The translations under genes were made by a program, and so were the position numbers. From assembly GCF_963259705.1 (NCBI RefSeq), contig NC_081842.1, positions 88,280,433-88,344,432 of the forward strand: a DNA stretch of 64,000 nucleotides. The letters are read 5' to 3'. Under the pieces are notes generated by a model, which was given only the letters and a program-made list of their open reading frames with translations, had not been told where the DNA came from and ran no database searches. Positions 33,489 through 45,229 of the stretch are shown here, piece after piece. This DNA is from Myotis daubentonii (taxonomy: Eukaryota; Chordata; Mammalia; Chiroptera; Vespertilionidae). Every line of letters starts with the position of its first letter. Position 1 is the first letter of the stretch.

Positions 33489-34341
33489 GAAAAGAAAAAG
33501 GGAGAAAATTTTAAGTAACCTATCAATAAAAATGTCTCTAATCTTCACTCACAGAAGTCTCCAGAAACTATTTCATTACTTAACCATCATCAATCAGCCT
33601 AGCCCTGTAAAAAATACATTTACATTTGTAAGGGTAATCTCCATTTGTAAGGGTGTCTCCCTCAATGTACCAGGCCTGTCTTAGCTATGAAAGGAAAAGA
33701 TACTCACATTTGCATAACAATTTTACCCTTATTTACTGTGCTTTTCCTGGCAACCTCCCATAACCCACTCTCCACTCCCAACATCTACTTTTGTCTAATG
33801 GTGGTATTTAAGATGATGGCTTCCACCATTTTAACAAGTTATTCACTTTTCCTGGGTGTCTCCATGGATATAGGAGGTATACATGTTATTAAATTTTAAT
33901 TTGATTTTCTCCTGCTAAATCTGTCTTATGTCAATTTGATTATTAAGCCAATCAAAAATCTTTGAAGGGTAGAGAAAAATTTTTTCTCCTAGACAATATG
34001 ATAAATTCACATTAACTACCACGCACATTTATAGTCATACCTACTGTCCCCATACAAAGGGAGTTACACCAAAGGCATGACTGATGGTGTCCATGAAAAA
34101 ACATCCAGACTTGTAAAGAATTTATGAATTTATTTGAGCCAAAATTGAAGACAATTGCTGGGAAGAAAGATCTCAAAACTCCACAAAATGAGAGTCTTGT
34201 ACTTCCTTTTATGCATTTGAAATTAAGGACATGTTGCAGTCAGCAGGAACAGCATCAGACCATGCTTGGGATCAGCAACCTCGGTACTTGAGTCCTGGCT
34301 AGGTAAGAATTCAGAGCTAAGACTCTAACTATAAGAGAATA
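33489..34341 (-). other. Non-genic interval with a possible ERV LTR, minus strand
   Basis: On the minus strand, about 34270-33905 has features of an LTR R/U5: ATAAAAGG near 34213, an AATAAATTCATAAATTC polyadenylation-like signal near 34125, and GGACTCAAGTACCGAGG on its 5' side. No paired copy is visible, so this is tentative. Confidence 0.35.
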
Positions 34342-34688
34342 TCCTATATAATAAAACCCTAATATGAAAATCAACTGAACAGTGGAACAATTGGTCACTA
34401 TGACTTACACTGACCATCAGGGGCAGATGCTCAAAGCAGAAGCTGCCCTCTGGTGGTCAGTGCACTCCCACAGGGAGAGCATCACTCAGCCAGAAGCCGG
34501 GCTCATGGCTGGCAAGCACAGCAGTGGTGGGAACCTCTCCCACTTCCGTGGCAGCGCTAAGGACCCTTTGGAGGATGTTTGGCAGGTGGACATCCCCCGA
34601 GGGGTCCCGGACTCCAAGAGGGTACAGGCCAGGCTGAGCCTCCCCCACCTCATCCCCAGTGCATGAATGTCATGCACCAGGCCTCTAG
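34342..34688 (+). mobile_element. Helitron, 347 bp
   Basis: Starts TCCTATATAATAAAACCC, ends with a hairpin block and GCACCAGGCCTCTAG. Host A at 34341 and T at 34689. The interior (GACCATCAGGGGCAGATGC, CTCTGGTGGTCAGTGC) shares a subfamily with the reverse-oriented copy at 60530-60906. Confidence 0.93.
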
Positions 34689-34726
34689 TTTATCTATTAA
34701 ATCACAAAGGTAGAAAAAGTAATTCC

Positions 34727-37698
34727 AGCCAGACTCACCAAGGAGCAAAGAGAGAGGACCCAAATAAACAAAATCAGAAACGATAGAGGCGAAATAACAA
34801 CAGACCCCACAGAAATACAAATGATTGTTAAAAAATACTATGGACAGCTCTACTCCAACAAACTAGACAACATGGAGGAAATGGACAAATTCCTAGAAAA
34901 ATACAACATTCCAAAACTCAATCAAGAAGAATCTAAAAATCTCAACAGGCCAATAACTATGGAAGAAATTGAAGCAGTCATCAAAAAGCTCCCATCAAAC
35001 AAAAGCCCAGGACCAGACGGCTTCACAGGGGAATTTTACCAAACATTCAAGGAAGAACTAAAACCTATCCTCCTCAGACTACTACAAAAAATTCAAGAGG
35101 AAGGAACACTTCCAAGCTCATTCTATGAAGCCAGCATCACCCTAATACCAAAACCAGGTAAAGACAACACAATGAAAGAGAATTACAGGCCAATATCCCT
35201 CATGAACATAGATGCCAAAATCCTCAACAAAATCTTAGCAAATCGGATCCAGCAGTACATCAGAAAGATCATACACCATGACCAAGTAGGATTTATCCCA
35301 GGGAAGCAAGGATGGTACAATATCCGCAAATCAATAAACGTGATACATCACATAAACAAATTGAAAGAAAAAAACCACATGGTCATATCAATTGATGCAG
35401 AAAAAGCATTTGACAAAATTCAACACCCATTTTTGATAAAAACTCTCAGTAAGGCGGGAGTAGAAGGATCATACCTCAACATCATAAAAGCCATATATGA
35501 CAGGCCCACAGCCAACATCATACTCAATGGACAAAAACTAACACCATTTCCCCTAAGAACAGGAACAAGACAGGGATGCCCCCTCTCACCACTCCTGTTC
35601 AACATAGTACTGGAAGTGTTAGCCATTGCAATTAGGCAAGAAGAAGAAATAAAAGGAATCCAAATTGGAAAAGAGGAAGTAAAACTGTCCTTATTTGCAG
35701 ACGACATGATATTATACATACAAAACCCTAGAGACTCCATCAAAAAGCTACGAGACTTAATACATGAATTTGGCAATGTAACAGGATACAAAATTAACCC
35801 CAAGAAATCTGAGGCATTTCTATACACCAATAGTGAACTTTCAGAAAGAGAGATTATAAAAGCAATCCCGTTTACCATCGCACCAAAAAAATTAAGCTAC
35901 CTAGGAATAAACTTAACTAAAGAGGTAAAAGACCTCTACTCAGAAAACTACAGGACATTGAAAAAAGATATAGAGGAAGACATAAACAAATGGAAGAACA
36001 TACCGTGTTCATGGATTGGTAGAATCAACATCATTAAAATGTCCATACTACCCAAAGCAATCTATAAATTCAACGCACTTCCCATTAAAATACCAATGGC
36101 ATACTTCAGAGATCTAGAACGAACTCTCCAAAAATTCATTTGGAATAAAAAAAAGACCCCGAATAGCTGCAGCAATCCTGAAAAAGAACAAAGTAGGTGG
36201 GATCTCAATCCCAGATATCAAGTTGTATTACAAAGCCACTGTTCTCAAAACTGCCTGGTACTGGCACAAGAATAGGCATATAGGTCAATGGAATAGAATA
36301 GAGAGCCCAGAAATTGGCCCGAACCAATATGCTCAATTAATATTTGACAAAGGAGGCAAGAACATACAATGGAGCCAAGATAGTCTCTTCAATAAATGGT
36401 GTTGGGAAAATTGGACAGATATATGCAAGAAAATGAAACTAGACCACCAACTTACACCATACACAAAAATAAACTCAAAATGGATAAAGGACTTAAATGT
36501 ACGACAGGAAACCATAAAAATTCTAGAAGAATCCAAAGGCAACAAAATCTCAGACATATGCCGAAGCAATTTCTTCACTGATACAGCTCCTAGGGCACTT
36601 GAAACTAAAGAAAAAATGAACAAATGGGACTACATCAAAATAAAAAGCTTCTGCACAGCAAAAGAAACCATCAACAAAACAACGAGAAAACCCACTGTGT
36701 GGGAAAACATATTTGCCAATGTCATATCTGATAAGGGCCTAATCTCCAAAATTTATAGGGAACTCATACAACTTAACAAAAGGAAGATAAACAATCCAAT
36801 CAAAAAATGGGCAAAGGACCTAAATAGACACCTTTCAAAAGAGGACATTCAGAAAGCCAAGAGACATATGAAAACATGCTCAAAGTCACTAATCATCCGA
36901 GAGATGCAAATCAAAACAACAATGAGGTACCATCTCACACCTGTCAAACTGGCTATCAACAAATCAACAAACGACAAGTGCTGGAGAGGATGTGGAGAAA
37001 AAGGAACACTTGTGCACTGCTGGTGGGAATGCAGACTGGTGCAGCCACTATGGAAGACAGTATGGAGTTTCCTCAAAAAACTGAAAATGGAACTCCCATT
37101 TGACCCAGTGATCCCACTTCTAGGAATATATCCCAAGAAACCAGAAACACCAATCAGAAAGGATATATGCACCCATATGTTCATAGCAGCACAATTTACC
37201 ATAGCTAAGATTTGGAAACAGCCTAAGTGCCCATCAGCAGATGAGTGGATTAGAAAACTGTGGTACATCTACACGATGGAATACTATGCTGCTCTAAAAA
37301 GGAAGGAACTCTTACCATTTGCAACAGCATGGATGGAACTGGAGAGCATTATGCTAAGTGAAATAAGCCAGTCAATGAAGGAAAAATACCACATGATCTC
37401 ACTCATTCATGGATAATAGAGACCACTATAAAATTTTGAACAATAATAGATACAGAGGCAGAGCTGCCTGAAACAGATTGTCAAACTGCAGTGGGAAGGC
37501 CGGGGAGGGTTGGGGGGCAAGAGGTAGGGGGGTAAGAGATCAACTAAAGGACTTGTATGCATGCATATAAGCATAACCAATGGACATAAGACACTGGGGG
37601 ATAGGGGAGGCTAGGGGACTGTCTAGGGCGGGGGGAAAAAAATGGACACATATATAATACCCTTTGTAATACTTTAAGCAATTAAAAAAAAAGAAAAA
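34727..37698 (+). mobile_element. Young 5'-truncated L1
   Basis: Starts inside ORF2 just upstream of the RT domain and runs to a G-rich 3'UTR (about 37420-37680) and A-rich tail. A perfect 15-bp duplication AGAAAAAGTAATTCC (34712-34726 and 37699-37713) brackets it. Reading frames are long with few lesions, so it inserted recently. The 3'UTR differs from that of the HAL1 copies. Confidence 0.95.
34821..37416 (+). pseudogene. L1 ORF2 remnant (RT plus C-terminal domain), one frameshift
   Basis: Two frames join into one protein. 34821-36275: RT domain with [64 protein letters not shown] and the catalytic [11 protein letters not shown]. 36223-37416: thumb and C-terminal region with [19 protein letters not shown] (cysteine-rich motif) and [26 protein letters not shown], ending at the natural stop. 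The frame changes around 36149-36157, at an A-run after FIWNKKK, most simply a one-base change in the homopolymer. The endonuclease is absent through 5' truncation. Apart from that single lesion the frame is open for about 860 codons. Confidence 0.92.
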
Positions 37699-37759
37699 AG
37701 AAAAAGTAATTCCTAGAAGAAATGGGCTTAGAAAACAAATTATAGAGGTAAAAGAAGGG

Positions 37760-38240
37760 CCCTTGGAACTTTGGAGTGAGGAAGCTAATGGTAATGGGCC
37801 TGGGCAGGGAGGGGAAGGGAAAAGAAAAAGCATGGGTGTTCTCCCAGGAGGAGAGTAGGCTGGGTCCTCTGTCCTAAGGATTTTAAGGGTGAAGATTTTA
37901 GGGGTGGTCCCAGGGGTAAAATACTCAGCAGCTTTCCAGGTGTGTCCTTTCAGAGTTGTGTTCTCTATTAATTGATTGGTCAGTGCCAGGGCAGGGGATC
38001 ATTATCCAATGCAGCTGATCTTGAGGTCAGCCATGGGGTCACTTTTCTCTGGTTTTGTTGCTTTTCTGGGCCTGGAGCTGAAATACAACTGAGGCCTCAA
38101 TGTTATCTCTAGGGAGGAAAGATCAGGCGGTCCAAACCTCATGACCAGAGATATACTAGGAGAGGAAAAGTCACCCTGGGGGTGAGGTCCCACCCTACAA
38201 TTGTCCTTTGCTAAGCATCTGAGGGTTTCCACTCTGGTGA
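37760..38240 (-). mobile_element. ERV LTR, copy A, minus strand
   Basis: Its reverse complement matches 38500-38960: GGCCTCAATGTTATCTCTAG pairs with ATAACATTGAGGCCTCAGTT, and CAGCTCCAGGCCCAGAAAAG, CCCCTGCCCTGG and CACACCTGGAAAGCTG are shared. It is diverged from copy B and lacks an extra block of B near 38545-38590. Confidence 0.72.
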
Positions 38241-38489
38241 CCTTCTGAACCTGACCCATTATCCTTGCTCTGCTCATGTCTGCCTAACGGCCTACCACAG
38301 AGGAAACAAGGAAGATTACATGAAGGTGGGAGAAAGCAAGTCAGGGATTGTGTTAGGTAGGAAGTTAGACATGAGTGGCTGGGGTGTGCCCTGCCCTGGG
38401 GTCCTGAACAGGGGTCGTAGCAATATTGCCTGCAGACTGCCTCTCTATGGGCAGCCCAGCAGCCAGAAGTCTGCCAGTGGGGAGTGCAA

Positions 38490-39217
38490 AACCAGCCGGG
38501 GTAACCTGTCCTCCCCTAGCATATCACTGGTCACGCAGTTTGGACCCCAAATATTTCATATTTCTGGTCAGGCAGTTTAAACCCCCTGACCTTTTCCTCC
38601 CTAAAGATAACATTGAGGCCTCAGTTGTGTTTCAGCTCCAGGCCCAGAAAAGCAGCAAAACCAGACAAGTGATGCCATGGCTGCCTCAGGACCAGCTACT
38701 TTGACTAATGACCCCCTGCCCTGGTGCCAACCAATCAGTGGAGATCACAACACTGAAAGAGCACACCTGGAAAGCTGATGAATATTTTATTTTATTAAGG
38801 CCTTCCCATGACACCTCTCCTAAGATTTCCACCTGTAAGAGAAAAATAAATATACTTAGGACAAGGACCCAGTCACTCTCTCCCTCCAAAAGCATGCCCA
38901 TGCCATTCCTCCACAGGCACATATCCCCCAATCTCTAAGGGACCCACGAGACTTGCAACCAGGGAAGCAATGGGCAGCAGCAGCTTGTCACAGGCTAACC
39001 CCTTACCCTGACTCTAAGCCTCCTTTTCTTTGACTTCTCAGTGAGTTAAGCACTCCACCTAGGCTCTCCTGTTCCTTTTTATATGCCCTTCCTTGTCTCG
39101 CTGTCCTAAGTATATTTTTGCTATGGTCAATAAATTCTTGCTTGCTTTTCTACACTTTGTCTCTTGATTGAAATCTTTCCCTCAAGAAGAGGAGAACTGA
39201 GGTCCCAGCCAGTAACA
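38490..39217 (+). mobile_element. ERV LTR, copy B, plus strand
   Basis: The left part is the inverted partner of copy A. The right part has R/U5-like sequence: TTTTTATATGCCC, GTCAATAAATTCTTGCTTGC (polyadenylation signal) and a terminal ACTTTGTCTCTTGATTGAAA then GAGAACTGAGGTCCCAGCC. This layout is usual for class I (gammaretrovirus-like) LTRs. No viral coding sequence is recognised between or beside the copies. Confidence 0.7.
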
Positions 39218-39224
39218 CCAATCA

Positions 39225-39541
39225 GTAACTATTGAATTATAGGATAGTTAGCAAGATTATGAGCTCTCTTAAGGGTGGTTATTTCAAAGATGTGTTCATG
39301 GATGCACAAGAACAATGGGCTGCGCTTGCTTAAGGCAAAGATAAGGCTCTTCCTAAAGAAGTAATATGCCTGGGTCATGGGTCATGACTACCCACCATGA
39401 CCTACTAAGTAGAACTCATGATCATATCACGTTGTGAGGCTATTTTCTATAGAACCCCTTTTCATCCACAGTGGTGAGGGTTTTGTTGTTCACAAAAGAT
39501 ATTATTCTAGAAATTACATTCCTTAATCTGAAACATTAATT
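39225..39541. other. Non-genic interval
   Basis: Unique sequence between the LTR and the second HAL1; nothing recognised. Confidence 0.5.
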
Positions 39542-39599
39542 AAAAACATTATTTGGTGAACCAAGATGGCGGCATAGGTTAACGCCGGAGTTTGCTGCT

Positions 39600-39854
39600 T
39601 TGAACAACTACTTCAAAAGTGAAACCAAAAAACGGAAGGGACATCACCCAGAACCACAGGAACGCTGGCTGAGTGGAAGTCCTACAACTAGGAGGAAAGA
39701 GAAACGCATATGGACACTCAGAGGAGGCGCAGTGCTAAAGTCAAATTCTGAGGTGCGGAGTGCGCAGAGCGGGTTGGCGGCGGAGGGCGTGGTTGTTGTT
39801 TTCAATCGGGAGGGAGTCACAGACTCTGAGCACCAGATCCGGGCAAGTCTTTAG
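39600..39854 (+). other. Short upstream frame in HAL1 5'UTR (84 codons)
   Basis: Starts MNNYFKSETKKRKGHHPEP and ends in the 5'UTR. The same-length frame is present in copy 1 (20902-21156). About 11 of 84 residues differ, proportionally more than in ORF1, so the frame may be open by recent common ancestry rather than selection. No domain is recognised. Confidence 0.4.
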
Positions 39855-40256
39855 GGACCCAGACTCAAACGGGAGAAACGGGACTGTCTGGCTTCGGTCA
39901 GAGCGAGTGCAGCTTTCTCTCCCAGCTTTGCAGCGGGTGCTGGGACTCAGAGAGGCAGAGCCCTTTGGGACAGGACTGAAAGCCGCCATAACTGCTCTCT
40001 CCGGCCCACCCTGTGGATCCTGTGCGACCCGCCCCGCCCAAGCTCTGCACGGAGGCATTTGCCGGATAGCCTCAGGCAAAGGCTAGATTAGCACCTCCCT
40101 AGAGGACAGAAGTTCTCTCACTGCTGACACAGCTGATTCTCATAGCCACTTGGCCTGGAGGTCAAACCCTCCCTGGAATTAGCTACAACAATCAAGATTT
40201 ATCTATAAGACTGAGAACAAAGACCACTAGGGGGTGCACCAAGGAAGCATAACAAA

Positions 40257-41105
40257 ATGCGGAGACAAAGAAACAGGACAAAATTGTCAATGGAAGAAAT
40301 AGAGTTCAGAACCACACTTTTAAGGTCTCTCAAGAACTGTTTAGAAGCTGCCGATAAACTTAATGAGATCTACACGAAAACTAATAAGACCCTCGATCTT
40401 ATATTGGGGAACCAACTAGAAATTAAGCACACACGGACTGAAATAACGAATATTATACAGACGCCCGACAGCAGACCAGAGGAGCGCAAGAATCAAGTCA
40501 ATGATTTGAAATGCGAGGAAGCAAAAAACATCCAACCGGAAAAGCAAAATGAAAAAAGAATCCAAAAATGCGAGGATAGTGTAAGGAGCCTCTGGGACAG
40601 CTTCAAGCGTACCAACATCATAATTATAGGGGTGCCAGAAGATGAGAGAGAGCAAGATATTGAAAACCTATTTGAAGAAATAATGACAGAAAACTTCCCC
40701 CACCTGGTGAAAGAAATGGACTTACAGGTCCAAGAAGCGCGGAGAACCCCAAACAAAAGGAATCCAAAGAGGACCACACCAAGACACATCATAATTAAAA
40801 TGCCAAGAGCAAAAGATAAAGAGAGAATCTTAAAAACAGCAAGAGAAAGAAACTCAGTTACCTACAAGGGAATACCCATACGACTGTCAGCTGATTTCTC
40901 AACAGAAACTTTGCAGGCCAGAAGGGAGTGGCAAGAAATATTCAAAGTGATGAATACCAAGAACCTACAACCAAGATTACTTTATCCAGCAAAGCTATCA
41001 TTCAGAATTGAAGGTCAGATAAAGAGCTTCACAGATAAGGAAAAGCTAAAGGAGTTCATCACCACCAAACCAGGATTATATGAAATGCTGAAAGGTATCC
41101 TTTAA
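40257..41105 (+). CDS. HAL1 ORF1 protein, copy 2
   Basis: 282 codons, uninterrupted. Same three-part layout as copy 1: N-terminal helical/coiled-coil region to about residue 110, RRM-like domain (NIIIIGV near 120, HIIIKMP near 177), C-terminal RNA-binding domain (YKGIPIRLSADF near 203, LQARREW). About 94% of residues match copy 1; the differences cluster in the N-terminal half (for example residues 40-49 and 92-101), and from about 130 to 190 the two are identical. The start is the ATG in AAAATGCGGAG, aligned with copy 1. Both ORF1 frames are open while the ORF1 genes of the L1 copies here are all broken. Confidence 0.88.
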   Translation: MRRQRNRTKLSMEEIEFRTTLLRSLKNCLEAADKLNEIYTKTNKTLDLILGNQLEIKHTRTEITNIIQTPDSRPEERKNQVNDLKCEEAKNIQPEKQNEKRIQKCEDSVRSLWDSFKRTNIIIIGVPEDEREQDIENLFEEIMTENFPHLVKEMDLQVQEARRTPNKRNPKRTTPRHIIIKMPRAKDKERILKTARERNSVTYKGIPIRLSADFSTETLQARREWQEIFKVMNTKNLQPRLLYPAKLSFRIEGQIKSFTDKEKLKEFITTKPGLYEMLKGIL

Positions 41106-41476
41106 GAAGAGGAAGAGGAAGAAAAAGGTAAAGATACAAATTATGAACAACAAATATGCATCTATCAACAAGTGAATCTAAGAATCAAGTGAATAAATAA
41201 TCTGATGAACAGAATGAACTGTTGATTATAATAGAATCAGGGACATAGAAAGGGAATGGACTGACTATTCTTGGGGGGGAAAGGGGTGTGGGAGATGTGG
41301 GAAGAGACTGGACAAAAATCGTGCACCTATGGATGAGGACAGTGGGTGGGGAGTGAGGGCGGAGGGTGGGGCGGGAACTGGGAGGAGGGGAGTTATGGGG
41401 GGAAAAAAAAAGGAACAAATGTAATAATCTGAACAATAAAGATTTAATTAAAAAAAAAAAAACATTATTTGGTGAA

Positions 41477-42184
41477 TGAATATTGTTCTTAACTGCAAAA
41501 AGAAATAAATGTATAGAACAGATATTGTATTCTATATGCAATTTCATTCTTTAAAAGATACTGTAATTTCATATGCTATCACTTTCAAAGAGATAAAGTC
41601 AATTTACATAAAAAATTTCTAGTTGCTTCTCCTGATAAAAGTTATATCCTGCCAACTCAATCATGACACATATTGTTTCTCCTGGCAAGAATAACCCCTT
41701 AGAGACAGTTATAAGAATTTTCCACAGAGTCATATTTCTGGGTACCAGTTATCCATAATTGTGGAAAAACCTCCTCAACACTAGTGATGGCCCAACTAGA
41801 ACCTGCATGGTTTTTAATGACTTATCCTCAGAAGCCCAGAACATCATGTTTGCCGCATTATATCAGCAAGTCACTAAACCAAGCCCTAAAAGCAAAAGGG
41901 GGAAAACTAGAAACCACTTCTCAGTGGGACAAGTACCAAATAATTTGTGTCCTTTAGTCTTTCTCTTAAGTCGTTAAGTCATTGGCTTTAAATCCCTTTC
42001 TAGATGCTGCCCTTGACCATGAACTTTCTCAAATAATATTTACCCAGACTACATCCTCTCACTGCTTAACTGCCTCTAATCCGGCATTAGCACTCATTAT
42101 TTTGCTTCAACTTTTCTTGCAAAAGCCATTAATGCTCTTCACAATAGTAAATATAACAGAACAATTTTAGCATCCTTTTTCTTT
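41477..42184. other. Non-genic interval
   Basis: No gene supported. Frames at 41759-42170 carry no domain. The right part may extend the old CR1/L3-like sequence that follows. Confidence 0.4.
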
Positions 42185-42640
42185 ATTTCTAAGGAGTTTT
42201 GATACAATTGAACACTTTCAATAAACACACTCTCCCCGGTTTTTTTTTAAGTTTATTATTATTATTATTATTATTAAAAATATTTTTATTAATTTCAGAG
42301 AGGAAAGGAGAGAGAGAAGAGATAGACACATCAATGATCACAGGGAATTATTGATCAACTGTGCTCCACACTAGGGATAGAGCCGCAACCCTAGCATATG
42401 CTCTGACTGGGAATCGAACCGTGACCTCCTGGTTCATAGGTTGGTGCTCAACCACTGAGCTGTGCCAGCTGAGCAGTTTATCTTTATTATTGAATAGACT
42501 GATGAATTCCATGGGCTTTTTGACAATGTACTCTCTGGTTTTCTTCCTGCCTCACTGGTTGTTTCTCCTTTAGTCACTCCCTTTTTCCTACCCATGTTCC
42601 TCTTCCTCATCACCTCCATATTTCCCACATGCACCACATC
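42185..42640 (+). mobile_element. Old CR1/L3-like LINE fragment, split by a SINE
   Basis: Left part about 42185-42240 (TTTGATACAATTGAACACTT, resembling a TTTGACACTGTTGACCACTC consensus) and right part about 42481-42640 (ACAATGTACTCTCTGGTTTTC, CTTCCTGCCTCACTGGTTG, CCATGTTCCTCTTCCTCATC). These resemble the 3' coding part of mammalian L2/L3 elements. Recognition is by remembered consensus only. Confidence 0.55.
42245..42474 (-). mobile_element. VES-related SINE, minus strand, with (ATT)n
   Basis: Minus-strand head GCTGGCACAGCTCAGTGG and B-box GGTTCGATTCC (42410-42422 reversed). An (ATT)n tract at about 42255-42277 sits by its A-rich end. Confidence 0.88.
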
Positions 42641-42879
42641 AATTGTTATCTTTAACTAATAATCAAATTCATTCATTTATCTTTATTTCTACTGCTACTA
42701 ATTTAGTCAAAACCAAAACTCTTCTGCATGTGATCCCCTGGCAGTAGCATCTAATTGGTCACTCACACCTTTTCCCCCTTCTAATCTGAGATTCAAATTA
42801 CAATCTGAACAATGATTTCAAGATTGAAAACTGTTGTATTATTTTCCAATAAACAAAAAATAAGATTTTACAAAGACCT

Positions 42880-43130
42880 CCCTCACACTTACCCGACCTA
42901 AAGTCTCAACTTAAATATCCTGACCTCAGAGACAACTTCCCTCACCTGTCTTCCTAAATTAGGTCTTCCCATAATTCTTTCTGCACAAAATTATCATTTT
43001 TATCATAAAATATTTTATTAATTGTAATTCTATATCTCCTTGTTTATTTCTTTTATGTTGCCTTCAGTAGGTAGGATGTAAGTATGATGAGGTCAGGGAT
43101 ATTATTTTTTTCCTTTCACTATTTTTAGTA
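42880..43130 (+). mobile_element. L2 LINE 3' fragment
   Basis: Matches the typical L2 order: GTCTCAACTTAAATATCCTGACCTCAGAGAC, CTTCCCTCACC, ATTATCATTTTTATC, CTCCTTGTTTATTTC, then AGGATGTAAGT and GGTCAGGGATATTATT. Confidence 0.7.
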
Positions 43131-44399
43131 TGATGGTGATCATTTTTTCCTTGGACTCAGACTACCTGATAATTATTCCAGATCTAAAACTAGCTATGAC
43201 TTTGGGCAGGTTATTTAATTTCTTATGTATCCGTTCCCTTATCACAAAAATATGGATCATACCTAATAGGGTTATGGTAAAGTCTTAATTAAATAATGCA
43301 TGTTAAGAGTTTAGGAGAAAAAAAAAATGGTGGCAGAGTAAGTGTGAGCTAAACTGAAAACTCAAAGAACCAAACCGGAATTACAACTAAAATACAGAAA
43401 AATCATCCTGAATAATCAACTGAAGACTAGCTGGAGAGAGCCCCGATAACTAAGGACAGAAAGTAGAGACCGCACATATATTGGTAGGTTACAGTTCAGA
43501 GGCATGAAAGGGCTAGCCTGGCTCCCAAAGATAGCAGCTGAGGTTCTGGAGGGATATCTCAGCTGTGGGAGGTTCCAACTGAGAACTCTGGGCTTAAACC
43601 CCAAGCTGAACTTTAACCTCAGCCCAGAGCACCAGAACTAAGAAAGGTGCCCACATAACATCTGGCTGCAAAAAGCAGCAGGGTTGATGTCTGCCAGAGA
43701 GAGATGGCTGGAAATGCCAGCATCCTCTTAAAGGGCCAACATACAAAATTTCTTATGTAGCCACTCCAGAGTGGACTGGAGCTGTGGAGCAGAAACCATG
43801 TTAGGGAGTTATGGAGTTATACCTCAGAAGACAGACACTCGGTTTCCTGTGCTGAGTCATTCCCTCATGCTGTGGAGGACATCTTTCTCCAGCGGACCTT
43901 TGTTATCCAAGCAGTGATTGCCTAGGGGAAGACAGTTGCCTCACTTTATTGGAAAACTCCTTGCCCCACCTGTGGAGTTTCTGAGGCCCATTAAAAAACT
44001 GAAAAACAATCAGCATGCAGACAGAAGCTATTGCCCCACACTGTGCACAATAGCCTGGGACTAATAAAAATTGAATAGAATCAGTTTGCAGGCAGAGGAA
44101 GATCTCTGGAGGCTTTGACTCTTTGCCTGATCTAATTTGAGGCTCAGGGTTAGGAAAATCAGAACCTGATGCATATCTTGGTCCTTTACTAAGGCACCCC
44201 ACCCAGAAGAGAGAGCCACATGCTCTGGATTGCTGTTAGCTACAAACAGGGTACTCAGGCCCAGTGTCTGACACTGTTCTGCATGAGAGATGGGGAGCAT
44301 TAGCAGATCTACCTAATTAGACACAAACCAAGACAGGCAGCTAAAATACACACACAAAAAAAACAAGTCCCAATGAAAGCATGAGAGAATTCTCTAGAA

Positions 44400-45190
44400 G
44401 AGCTAAATAAAATGGAGATAAGAAATTTATCAGAAATAGAGTTCAGAATTATGATGGCAAAAATGCTCAACAGCATGAGAAAAAATATAGTAACTATAAA
44501 GAAAGACATAGCATTAATAAAGAACACAGTGGAAGGGAATACACAGTAGATTAGGGGAAGCTGAGGACTGGATCAGTGAATCAGAAGACAGGGTAGAAAA
44601 AAATCATTCAATCAGAGAAACAAAAAGAAAAAAAAACAATTAAAAAGCAAAAGCACAGCTTAAGGGAGCTATGGGACAACATGAAACATAATAATAATAT
44701 TCACATAATAGGAGCGCCATAAGGGGAAGAAAGTGAACAAGGAATGGAGAACATGTTTGAAGAAATAATGGCAGAAAACTTTCCTAATGGGGGGAAGGGA
44801 AAATGTCACACAAGTTCAGGAGGCACAGAGAGTCCCAAACAAGAAGAACCTAAACAGGACCATGCCCAGACACATCATAATTAAAGTGCCAAAAATTAAA
44901 GACAAAGAGAGAATCTTAAAGGCAACAAGACAAAAGCAAACTGTTATCTACAAAGGATCTCCCATAAGGCTGTCATCTGATTTCTCATTAGAAACTCTAC
45001 AGGCGAGAAGGGAATGGCATGAAGTATTAAAGGTAATAAAAAAGCAAGGATCTAAAACCAAGATTACTATATCCAGCAAAGCTATCATTCAAAACAGATG
45101 GTGAAAAGAAGAAGTCCCCAGACCAAAAAAAATGGCTAGAGGAGTTCATCACTACCAAGTCAGCATTACAAGAAATGCTAAATGACTGCT
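44400..45190 (+). pseudogene. L1 ORF1 pseudogene
   Basis: The best preserved frame, 44787-45104, has the RRM/C-terminal parts (VTQVQEAQRVPNKKN, HIIIKVPKIKDKERIL, IRLSSDFSLETLQARREW). The coiled-coil part upstream is in other frames, and a GGGG insertion near 44790 and further shifts break it. Confidence 0.85.
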
Positions 45191-45229
45191 GTAATGAGAA
45201 GAAGAAAAAGAGAAAAAACTAGGCATACA

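Larger units (their letters stand above)
39561..41457 (+). mobile_element. HAL1 (half-L1) element, copy 2
   Basis: Same architecture as 20858-22756, starting at CCAAGATGGCGGCATAGG. Perfect 19-bp duplication AAAAACATTATTTGGTGAA (39542-39560 and 41458-41476). ORF1 is intact (40257-41105), no ORF2 is present, and the 3' end is AATAAAGATTTAATTA plus A-run. The long perfect duplication shows a recent insertion. Confidence 0.95.
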
